Shown: positions 1 to 5,716 of the stretch, in pieces | How the letters are laid out: the number at the start of each line of letters is the position of its first letter | Position numbering within the stretch: position 1 is the first letter of the stretch | From: Acidimicrobiia bacterium | Lineage (GTDB): Bacteria; Actinomycetota; Acidimicrobiia; Spongiisociales; UBA5794 | NCBI GenBank assembly: GCA_013003515.1 | Contig: JABDIW010000204.1 | Location: forward strand, 1 to 7,085 | Reading direction: 5' to 3' | DNA: 7,085 nucleotides | Translations under genes and position numbers: made by a program | Notes under the pieces: generated by a model | The model's database searches: none | The model's input: the letters and a program-made list of their open reading frames with translations, nothing else | Told to the model about the DNA's origin: nothing

Positions 1-650
1 GTCCGTTCAGCCCGGGCACGGTCGGCCACCTCGAAGACACCGGCTATCCCACCTATGACCCCGACGGGGCCCGGGCTCTGGTGGAAGCCTGGGAGGCGGT
101 CAATGGGCCCCTTTCCATCACGTTCACGACCACCTCGGACGAGTTCAACCGGATCTCGGCCGAGCTCTACGCCCAGCTGTGGGAAGACGTCGGCATCGAC
201 GTGACGGTCGAGACCATCGACCAGAGTCTGTACATCGGGTTTGCGCTGACCGGGAACTTCGAGGCGTACTTCTGGCGGCTGCACTCCGGCTTCGACCCGG
301 ACCTGCAGAACGTGTGGTGGAACTCGCAGAACGCCGTCGACTACGGCACGGTCACAGTGAACTTCTCCCGGCTGCGTGACCCGGTCATCGACGACGCCCT
401 CGGGCTCATCCGTACGTCGCCCGATGAAGACACCCGGCGCAGCGCTGCCGAGACGATCAACCGCCAGTTTGCCGAGCAGGCCTACAACCTGTGGCTGGGG
501 TGGGCGATCACGGGAATCATCTCTGCTCCCGCCGTCCGCGACGTCAACACCCGGTTCACGACTCCTGCCGGGTCCCCGGTGCTCCCGACGGCAGTGGGGA
601 TCGGCGGAACCCACCAACTTGCACAGATCTGGCTGGAGCCGGGATCATGA
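1..650 (+). CDS. ABC transporter family 5 solute-binding protein, C-terminal part (5' end outside window)
   Basis: This is the C-terminal 215 residues of an extracellular solute-binding protein of the SBP_bac_5 (oligopeptide/dipeptide/nickel) family, which captures a substrate outside the membrane and delivers it to an ABC permease. The frame is open from base 3, before any start codon, so the gene begins upstream; the GTG at 81 is internal. Family hallmarks are a PFSPG opening, a GYPTYDPDGARALVEAW segment (the usual 'Y-D-P-x-x-A-x-x-L' stretch), a lobe with AELYAQLWEDVGIDV, FDPDLQNVWW near residue 97, and a C-terminal helix pair (about residues 127-160) of the kind that normally reads 'N-P-x-V-D-x-L-...-A-E'. 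The substrate cannot be told from this part. Signal peptide and lipobox would lie outside. Its TGA overlaps the next start, so the two genes are probably co-translated. No permease or ATPase gene follows; these may lie upstream. Confidence 0.9.
   Translation, partial: PFSPGTVGHLEDTGYPTYDPDGARALVEAWEAVNGPLSITFTTTSDEFNRISAELYAQLWEDVGIDVTVETIDQSLYIGFALTGNFEAYFWRLHSGFDPDLQNVWWNSQNAVDYGTVTVNFSRLRDPVIDDALGLIRTSPDEDTRRSAAETINRQFAEQAYNLWLGWAITGIISAPAVRDVNTRFTTPAGSPVLPTAVGIGGTHQLAQIWLEPGS
635..638 (+). promoter_or_regulatory. Shine-Dalgarno site of the zinc-ribbon membrane protein
   Basis: GGAG lies 8 bases before the ATG at 647. Together with the ATGA overlap it favours 647 over the ATG at 656 as the start. 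Confidence 0.55.
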
Positions 651-1723
651 CCCCCATGAGCTTCTGCCTCCACTGCGGTGCTACCCGAAGCGGCGACGAG
701 CCCTTCTGCGGAACGTGCGGGTCGAACATCGAGGTGATGGAGATGTCCCCACGCCAGCTCGAGTGCCCGTCATGCCACAACGCGGTGGGTGTGACATGGA
801 GCCACTGTGGAGCCTGTGGTGTCTCGCTGGCGGCCGGAACCAGGCCTCTGCTGCGGGCGGTCGGAGAAGCTCCGCCACCTCCACCGCCGGCACCGACACC
901 CGAGATCGAACCGATACCCCGCGTCCACCTCATCAGCCAGCCCCGCGACATCCTCGACGTCGTCGACCTCAACGAGGACCGCGTCGTCACCGCTGAGCCG
1001 GCCATCCCGGTTGCCCGCATCGATGAGGCTCTCCACACGTCGATCGCAGACATGAAGGGGGGCTACGAAGCGACCAACGACGTCCCCGGCTACCTCACTG
1101 CTGGGCCGGTCGGGCAATGGGCCCAGCTTGCCCTCCTCGCCTTCGGCCTCGTCGCCGTAGCGACGATCGGCGGCTTGCTCCTGCTGAACATCCGCCTCGA
1201 CGCCTTCCGGGAAGGCACCGGCACGCTCGAAGCCGCCGAACGGATCCGTGACATCCTCAACCTGTGGCTGCGACCCCTGGCGGTCGGGTTCGGAGCCCTG
1301 GCGCTCGGGCTCGTCATCGCGTGGGCATATCGAGCCCACGAGAACCTCGGGGCGTTCGGGATATCGCAGCGCCGGGTACCGGGATGGGCATCCCTCGTGT
1401 CGTGGTTCGTGCCCGTGGTGAACCTGGTGACTCCTCGACGCGTCATCAACGACGCCTGGCGGGGCTCCCACCCCGATGCCACCGAGCGCAATTGGACGTC
1501 GTACCGCCGCAATCGATGGGTCGATGTCTGGTGGGTGGCTGCCGTCGCCGCAATCGGAGCCGCCGTCCTCTCGTTCCTCGAAGGCAACGACACGACTGCG
1601 GCGTCGATGGACGGGAACACGTGGCTGGCCCTCGGTTACGGGCTCCTGGTGCTCATGGTGCTGGCTGCGGTCCGCACGATCGAGACCGTGAACTCACGAC
1701 AGCGGAGCCGCGTTACGCGATGA
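647..1723 (+). CDS. Double zinc-ribbon, DUF4328-like multi-pass membrane protein
   Basis: This 358-residue protein has unknown function. Two short zinc ribbons open it: C7-x2-C10 with C21-x2-C24, and C40-x2-C43 with C54-x2-C57, each probably binding one zinc. A proline run (residues 76-84) and a charged linker lead to a membrane domain with hydrophobic segments at about 158-181, 208-228, 246-262, 292-310 and 325-343. The stretch AWAYRAHENLGAFG followed by RVPGWASLVSWFVPVVNL and RRVINDAWRGS matches my memory of DUF4328 (W-x-x-R-A-x-x-N-L ... P-x-W-x-x-x-x-W-F-x-P-x-x-N-L), common in actinobacteria. The start at 647 sits in ATGA with the preceding stop and has GGAG upstream; the ribbons begin immediately after it. 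An in-frame extension to 491 lies wholly inside the upstream gene and is rejected. The last 11 bases overlap the end of fumC on the other strand. Membrane topology is inferred from hydrophobicity only. Confidence 0.85.
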   Translation: MTPMSFCLHCGATRSGDEPFCGTCGSNIEVMEMSPRQLECPSCHNAVGVTWSHCGACGVSLAAGTRPLLRAVGEAPPPPPPAPTPEIEPIPRVHLISQPRDILDVVDLNEDRVVTAEPAIPVARIDEALHTSIADMKGGYEATNDVPGYLTAGPVGQWAQLALLAFGLVAVATIGGLLLLNIRLDAFREGTGTLEAAERIRDILNLWLRPLAVGFGALALGLVIAWAYRAHENLGAFGISQRRVPGWASLVSWFVPVVNLVTPRRVINDAWRGSHPDATERNWTSYRRNRWVDVWWVAAVAAIGAAVLSFLEGNDTTAASMDGNTWLALGYGLLVLMVLAAVRTIETVNSRQRSRVTR

Positions 1724-3101
1724 CGCCACCTTCGGTCATCGGCCGGAGGTCGAGAGCAGCGTCGAGCTCGTCAGCGGGAAGCACATCCATCTCGAGAGCC
1801 ACGTCGCGGACTCCCCTCCCCTCCTCGAACGCCCGCTTGGCGACCTTGGCTGCCAGGTCGTAGCCGATCTTCGGCACCAGGGCCGTGATGATGATCACGT
1901 TGCGCTCCACAAGCTCGGTCGCCCGGACCTCGTCGGCCTCGATGCCCTCGACGCACTTCGTGCGCAGGACGTCGGCGGCCCGCGACAGCAAGGCAGCAGA
2001 CTCGAGCAGATTGTGGGCCATGACCGGCATCATCACGTTCAGCTCGAAGTTGCCGTTGGCTCCGCCCCAGGCGACCGCGGTGTCGTTGCCCATCACCTGA
2101 GCGGCGACCTGCATCGCCATCTCCGGAATCACCGGGTTCACCTTCCCGGGCATGATCGACGAGCCGGGCTGCAGCGAAGGCAGCTTGATCTCGGCGATCG
2201 CAGTGCGGGGACCGCTCGAAAGCCAGCGCAGGTCGTTGGCGATCTTGAACATCGACGTCGCCACGGTCTTGAGAGCACCGGAGGCGAACACCACGGCATC
2301 CTTGGCCCCCTGAGCTTCGAAGTGGTCGACGGCTTCGTAGAAGCCATGACCCGAGGTCTTGGCCATGTCGGCGATGACCGCCGCCGCAAAGCCCTCGGGG
2401 GCGTTGATCCCCGTGCCCACGGCGGTGCCTCCCAGGGCCAGCTCCTCGAGCTCGACGGCGGCGGCTTCACTGCGCGCCATGCCTTTGCGGATCTGGGCCG
2501 CATATCCCCCGAATTCCTGACCGAGCCGGATCGGCGTTGCGTCCATCAGGTGGGTGCGTCCCGATTTCACGATCCCGTCGAACTCCTCGGCCTTGGCCTC
2601 GAGCGCCGCGGCGAGGTCGTCCAGGGCGGGAACCAGGTCCTCGCGAATGGCGGCGACCCCGGCGACATGGATCGCCGTCGGGATCACGTCGTTGGAAGAT
2701 TGACCGGCATTGACGTGATCGTTCGGGTGCACGAGCTTCGAGCCGAGCTCGCCGCCGAGGATCTCTGTCGCCCGGTTGGCGATGACCTCGTTCGCGTTCA
2801 TGTTCGTCGACGTGCCCGAGCCGGTCTGGAAGATGTCGACCACGAAGTGGTCGTCATGGGTTCCGGCCATCACCTCACCCGCAGCAGTGATCACAGCATC
2901 GGCCTTGTCTCCGTCGACTGAGCCGTTTGCCTTGTTGACCTTCGCAGCCGAGCCCTTGATCAGCCCCAGGGCCCAGATGAAGCGCCTGCCAAACCGCAGG
3001 TCGGAGATGGGGAAGTTGTCAACGGCCCGCTGGGTCGAAGCTCCGTAGTAGGCGTCGGCAGGAACCGATACCTCTCCCATGGAGTCACGTTCGATGCGCA
3101 T
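1713..3101 (-). CDS. fumC: Fumarate hydratase, class II (iron-independent)
   Basis: This enzyme catalyses reversible hydration of fumarate to (S)-malate in the TCA cycle and works as a cytosolic homotetramer without an Fe-S cluster. At 462 residues it has the usual family length. The three superfamily regions are present: TGSGTSTNMNANEV (93-106), GRTHLMDATP with H184 (equivalent to E. coli H188), and the signature GSSIMPGKVN (313-322) with catalytic S314. H125 in HPND is the fumarase second-site histidine. GGANGNFELNV (346-356) and H125 argue for fumarase over aspartate ammonia-lyase, although NPVIPE after the signature replaces the NPTQ-E of E. coli FumC; I recall NPVLPE in the mycobacterial fumarase. 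The start has a canonical AGGAGG 5 bases upstream. It is the last gene of the - strand series, 57 bases behind the repeat protein, and overlaps the convergent DUF4328 gene by 11 bases. Confidence 0.96.
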   Translation of the reverse strand: MRIERDSMGEVSVPADAYYGASTQRAVDNFPISDLRFGRRFIWALGLIKGSAAKVNKANGSVDGDKADAVITAAGEVMAGTHDDHFVVDIFQTGSGTSTNMNANEVIANRATEILGGELGSKLVHPNDHVNAGQSSNDVIPTAIHVAGVAAIREDLVPALDDLAAALEAKAEEFDGIVKSGRTHLMDATPIRLGQEFGGYAAQIRKGMARSEAAAVELEELALGGTAVGTGINAPEGFAAAVIADMAKTSGHGFYEAVDHFEAQGAKDAVVFASGALKTVATSMFKIANDLRWLSSGPRTAIAEIKLPSLQPGSSIMPGKVNPVIPEMAMQVAAQVMGNDTAVAWGGANGNFELNVMMPVMAHNLLESAALLSRAADVLRTKCVEGIEADEVRATELVERNVIIITALVPKIGYDLAAKVAKRAFEEGRGVRDVALEMDVLPADELDAALDLRPMTEGGVIA

Positions 3102-3106
3102 GCGCT

Positions 3107-3112
3107 CCTCCT
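3107..3112 (-). promoter_or_regulatory. Strong Shine-Dalgarno site of fumC
   Basis: On the - strand AGGAGG stands 5 bases before the fumC ATG. It fixes the start at 3101 and shows that fumC can initiate independently of the genes upstream. Confidence 0.8.
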
Positions 3113-3127
3113 GAGTGGCGAACGAAC

Positions 3128-3137
3128 CGAGCCTACC
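3128..3137 (-). promoter_or_regulatory. Candidate extended -10 box before fumC
   Basis: On the - strand GGTAGGCTCG contains TAGGCT, which fits the TAnnnT -10 pattern of actinobacterial housekeeping promoters. It would give a leader of roughly 20 bases holding the Shine-Dalgarno site. The same 10-mer lies just upstream of sufD. No convincing -35 box is seen at 17-18 bases; TTGAGT lies 21 bases upstream, which is too far for a standard promoter. Confidence 0.35.
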
Positions 3138-3158
3138 GGCGCCGCCGGCCCACCGAAC

Positions 3159-3734
3159 TCAACCCAGCTCGCCGACGATCCTGGCGATCTCGGCCAACCG
3201 GGTCTCCAGGGTCTCCAGGAGCGGAGCCAGACCGGTGCCGGCGACGTCGACCTCCACAGGAAGCCGGAACTCGACCGGAAGGTCGAGGTCGATGGGGATG
3301 TCGTCGGAGATCGACACGGGAACGATCACGTCAATGGGCACGTCCATGTCGACCGGCACTTCCGCCTGGAACGGGATCTCGATTCCGAACGGCCCCGGCA
3401 CCACGACGTCGACGAGGAACGTCTCGCTGATGGGGAACGACGTCACGATCGGCACCTGAAAGGTCCTATCGAATGGGATGTTGGCCGAGATCGGCAAGGA
3501 CTCATCGATGTCCACTTCGAAGGTCAGGGTCGACTCGCGCAGGGCGCCGATGTCGGCCACGCTCTCTGCGAGGGCGGCCTCGACAGCCGGCGTGAGGCGC
3601 TCGACATCAGAGCGGAAGCCAAGCCATCCGGCGAGCAGCACGAGGTTGAGCACCAGCGACACCACAGCGACGACACCGATGGCGATCGTCGCCCATCTCC
3701 CGTTGCCGCCCCACCAGTCGTCGAACCGCGTCAT
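3159..3734 (-). CDS. Membrane-anchored protein with a proline-hexad amphipathic beta repeat
   Basis: I do not recognise a named family. The 191-residue product has a short N-terminus rich in Trp and Gly, one hydrophobic helix (about 14-38), a short helical linker (about 41-66), a long repeat region (80-163) and a C-terminal amphipathic helix (about 168-190). In the repeat, twelve hydrophobic-Pro-hydrophobic units occur with steps of 6 or 8 residues, and hydrophobic residues alternate with polar ones, as in IPIDLDLPVEFRLPVEVDV. This suggests extended amphipathic beta strands with hydrophobic residues on one face and proline plus acidic residues on the other. The repeat is probably outside the membrane. 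I recall similar uncharacterised proteins in actinobacteria and Chloroflexi. The start at 3734 is chosen because its ATG overlaps the preceding TGA (ATGA); the longer frame to 3848 runs inside the neighbour. No Shine-Dalgarno is visible, so coupling is likely. Confidence 0.8.
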   Translation of the reverse strand: MTRFDDWWGGNGRWATIAIGVVAVVSLVLNLVLLAGWLGFRSDVERLTPAVEAALAESVADIGALRESTLTFEVDIDESLPISANIPFDRTFQVPIVTSFPISETFLVDVVVPGPFGIEIPFQAEVPVDMDVPIDVIVPVSISDDIPIDLDLPVEFRLPVEVDVAGTGLAPLLETLETRLAEIARIVGELG

Positions 3735-4231
3735 CCGAGCGGGAAGCTGCCCGAAGTCGTCCAGGTCTCCTCGGCCTCGGTGAACAGGCTCACTCGATCG
3801 GCCACGCAACGAATCGGTAGCCCTGCCACTAGAGCGGGCTCCATCCACTCGAATTCCGCAACGCCACCATGGGCAACCGTCAGATGGGGCACGAGATCTG
3901 GGAAGGCTCCTTCGTACGGCGGGTACTCCGGCCAGTGGTCGTGAAGAACGCTGGTGAGATCGACAAAGGGCTCGACCGGTTCGGGGACGAGATACAGGGT
4001 GTCATCGAACCTCCCCACGTCGACGAGGTCGAAGCTGAATCCCGATCGGTCCGCCAGCAAGACGGAGAGGTCGTCGATGACCTGCGGGGTGATGGGCCGC
4101 CCGGTCATGAACGGATACAGAACGGTGATGTGAGCCGGGATGCCGACTGCGGCAGCCGGGTCGTGCTCGGCGCGCCACTGTGAGACCAGGGGCTCGGCAG
4201 CAGGGACCGGAATGACGAGCGCCGAGGTCAC
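3731..4231 (-). CDS. 2H phosphoesterase, 2'-5' RNA ligase family
   Basis: This 166-residue protein belongs to the 2H superfamily (2'-5' RNA ligase / cyclic phosphodiesterase fold). Its two signature histidine motifs are HIT at residues 34-36 (in HITVLYPF) and HLT at 116-118 (in PHLTVAHG). The spacing of about 80 residues and the overall length fit the family. Members act on 2',3'-cyclic phosphate or 2'-5' linked RNA or nucleotides, but the substrate of most bacterial members is unknown, so no specific reaction is claimed. Both catalytic histidines are present, so the enzyme is probably active, and no signal peptide is seen, so it is probably cytosolic. The start is the GTG at 4231, which overlaps the previous stop as GTGA; the long frame to 4582 lies inside the neighbour. 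There is no clear Shine-Dalgarno. Its own stop overlaps the start of the repeat protein. Confidence 0.88.
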   Translation of the reverse strand: MTSALVIPVPAAEPLVSQWRAEHDPAAAVGIPAHITVLYPFMTGRPITPQVIDDLSVLLADRSGFSFDLVDVGRFDDTLYLVPEPVEPFVDLTSVLHDHWPEYPPYEGAFPDLVPHLTVAHGGVAEFEWMEPALVAGLPIRCVADRVSLFTEAEETWTTSGSFPLG

Positions 4232-4656
4232 GCAAACCAGCCCGCCAGGAAGACGAACCCGAAGGCCACGAAGGTGACGCCCACGATCGCCCAGTGGACG
4301 ACGATCCACAGCGGCGACTTGCCCGTCATGTCGATCGCCTGGCGGAGCGGACGGGCGCCGTACATGATCTCTCTTGCCAGCCGGTCCCGGCGGGTTCCGC
4401 GGCCGATCATCGCCTGGAATGTCCCACCCACCTTCTCGTCCTCCGGAACGAGGACCTCGGCTCTGGCGTGGAGCGGCCGGGCCAGGGCACCGAGGTTGAT
4501 GAGAGCAAGGATGGTCGCACCGATCAGCAACCACCCCGTCAACGACACGAGCAACGCCAGGGCTGCGACCCACAAGCCCCACAGCTTGAATCGATCGACG
4601 AGGAACCGGTTGGCGTCGTCGATGGAGGTGAAGAGCGGCGCGTCAGCCGTCGTCAC
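4228..4656 (-). CDS. Small three-helix membrane protein of unknown function
   Basis: The gene encodes 142 residues with no family that I recognise. Hydrophobic segments lie at about 24-42, 43-60 and 116-138. Between the second and third is a basic, probably cytosolic loop (about 60-112) containing GRGTRRDRLAREIMYGARPLRQA. The N-terminus (DDANRFLVDRFKLWGLW) looks like an amphipathic lead-in to the first helix. The start is GTG at 4656, overlapping the sufC stop as GTGA; no Shine-Dalgarno is visible (the upstream bases read GACCTCCC), so translation probably depends on ribosomes finishing sufC. The stop overlaps the 2H phosphoesterase start. The frame is clearly coding: the helix pattern is coherent and both ends dovetail with genes. 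Alternatives, such as a membrane anchor or receptor for a partner in the operon, are conjecture. Confidence 0.78.
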   Translation of the reverse strand: MTTADAPLFTSIDDANRFLVDRFKLWGLWVAALALLVSLTGWLLIGATILALINLGALARPLHARAEVLVPEDEKVGGTFQAMIGRGTRRDRLAREIMYGARPLRQAIDMTGKSPLWIVVHWAIVGVTFVAFGFVFLAGWFA

Positions 4657-5399
4657 GGGAGGTCGGCGAACGGGTCGCCGCCGGATCTCTCGGCCTCGTA
4701 GCCGGACGACTCGAGCTCGTCGGCCACCTCCGGCCCCCCGGTCCGAACGATGCGCCCGCCGACCATCACATGGATCTTGTCAGGCGACATGTACCGGAGG
4801 ATACGGCTGTAGTGCGTGATGATCAGGATCCCGAGTTCGGGGCTCCGTAGGGTCTCGACCAGCTCGGCGACCTCCCGAACCGCGTCGATGTCCAGACCGG
4901 AGTCGATCTCGTCGAGGATGGCGATCTTGGGAGCGGCCACGGCGAGCTGGAACATCTCGGCCCGCTTCTTCTCTCCTCCTGAAAGCCCGACATTGACGGG
5001 GCGATCGAGGAACGGAGCCATCTTGAGACGTTCGGCTGCCCGCTCGGAGCGACTCAGCATGCCCGATGGGTCGGACGAGGAAGCCGCCATCTCGGCCACG
5101 AGATCACGGAACGACACCCCCGGGATCTCCACCGGGTACTGAAAGGCCTCGAAGAGCCCGGCGGCGGATCTGCCATCGGTCTCCATGTCGAGAATCGACA
5201 CCCCTCCCACGGTCGCCGTGCCACCGGTCTCGTAGCCAGATCGACCCATGAGGGCGTGACACAGCGTGCTCTTGCCGGAACCGTTGGGCCCCATCAGGGC
5301 ATGGACTTCACCAAACGGCACCTCGAGATCGACACCACGCAGGATGTCGAGATCACCGATACGGGCGGTGAGGCCCTTCACTGACAACGCGGTGCTCAT
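4653..5399 (-). CDS. sufC: Fe-S cluster assembly ATPase SufC
   Basis: SufC is the ABC-type ATPase of the cytosolic SufBCD scaffold; ATP-driven dimerisation remodels SufB-SufD so that a nascent Fe-S cluster can form. The 248-residue length is typical. All ABC motifs are intact: Walker A GPNGSGKST (37-45), Q-loop Q87 in FEAFQYPVEIPGV, signature LSGGEKKR (139-146, the SufC version), Walker B IAILDEIDSGLD (159-170) and switch H196 in ITHYSRIL. The FQYP and EKKR variants separate SufC from transport ATPases. The start at 5399 has AGGAGG 4 bases upstream and overlaps the ferredoxin stop (ATGA); the frame upstream of it, to 5588, is an overlap with the ferredoxin gene and is not used. Unusually for actinobacteria, it is not followed by sufS and sufU but by an unknown membrane-protein gene that overlaps its stop. 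Confidence 0.97.
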   Translation of the reverse strand: MSTALSVKGLTARIGDLDILRGVDLEVPFGEVHALMGPNGSGKSTLCHALMGRSGYETGGTATVGGVSILDMETDGRSAAGLFEAFQYPVEIPGVSFRDLVAEMAASSSDPSGMLSRSERAAERLKMAPFLDRPVNVGLSGGEKKRAEMFQLAVAAPKIAILDEIDSGLDIDAVREVAELVETLRSPELGILIITHYSRILRYMSPDKIHVMVGGRIVRTGGPEVADELESSGYEAERSGGDPFADLP

Positions 5400-5716
5400 G
5401 ACGCCTCCTCGATGGTGAGGAAGACCTCGCCATCGGCTACCTCGGTGGTGTAGACGGGCACCGGGCGGGTGGCCGGGAACGAATCTGGCTCTCCGGTCTC
5501 CACGTTGAACGCCGAGCCGTGTCGGGGGCACTCGACGTCCTTGTCGAACAGCTCCCCTTCGGCGAGCGAGGCCTCGGCATGGCTGCACCGGTCACCGATC
5601 GCATAGACATCGTCGCCGATGCGGAACACCGCGATGCGATGCTCGAACGCTTCGACGCGGACTCCCGCGCCATCCGGGAGGTCGGCGAGTTGACCGATCG
5701 AGAAACGCTCGCTCAT
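5396..5716 (-). CDS. Rieske-type [2Fe-2S] ferredoxin of the SUF operon
   Basis: This 106-residue protein is a small soluble Rieske ferredoxin of the 'non-heme iron oxygenase ferredoxin subunit' type. The cluster ligands are C44-S-H46 and C63-P-R-H66, in CSHAEASLAEGELF and ECPRHGSAFNVETG, followed by the usual PATRPVPVY strand. A ferredoxin of this type lies between sufD and sufC in many actinobacteria such as Streptomyces, where it is thought to carry electrons for cluster assembly, though its exact role is not settled. No oxygenase is encoded nearby, which supports a SUF role over an aromatic-ring dioxygenase role. The start at 5716 has AGGAGG 7 bases upstream and overlaps the sufD stop as ATGA. 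Its stop overlaps the sufC start. The longer frame to 5761 lies within sufD and is rejected. Confidence 0.94.
   Translation of the reverse strand: MSERFSIGQLADLPDGAGVRVEAFEHRIAVFRIGDDVYAIGDRCSHAEASLAEGELFDKDVECPRHGSAFNVETGEPDSFPATRPVPVYTTEVADGEVFLTIEEAS
5404..5409 (-). promoter_or_regulatory. Shine-Dalgarno site of sufC
   Basis: On the - strand AGGAGG stands 4 bases before the ATG at 5399, inside the end of the ferredoxin gene. It supports this start rather than the longer frame. Confidence 0.7.

Noticed and set aside
770..1471. - strand open frame (233 codons) opposite the zinc-ribbon membrane protein
   Set aside because: No recognisable domain and biased composition; the + strand frame has zinc ribbons and membrane helices.
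2013..2921. Long + strand open frame (302 codons) antisense to fumC
   Set aside because: Same shadow effect; low-complexity Gly/Arg/His/Asp translation without motifs, fully covered by fumC.
3131..3150. GC-rich inverted repeat between the repeat protein and fumC as a terminator
   Set aside because: The arms are only about 4 bases and no T run follows on either strand, so a rho-independent terminator is not supported.
3201..3218. Exact 9-base tandem duplication (GGTCTCCAG twice)
   Set aside because: It lies in frame within the C-terminal helix of the repeat protein (LETLET) and is a minor coding repeat without further structure.
3735..3848. Longer N-terminus for the repeat membrane protein
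   Set aside because: The extra residues are Arg/Ser/Gly-rich out-of-frame reading of the 2H enzyme gene; the ATGA overlap at 3731-3734 gives a better start directly before the membrane helix.
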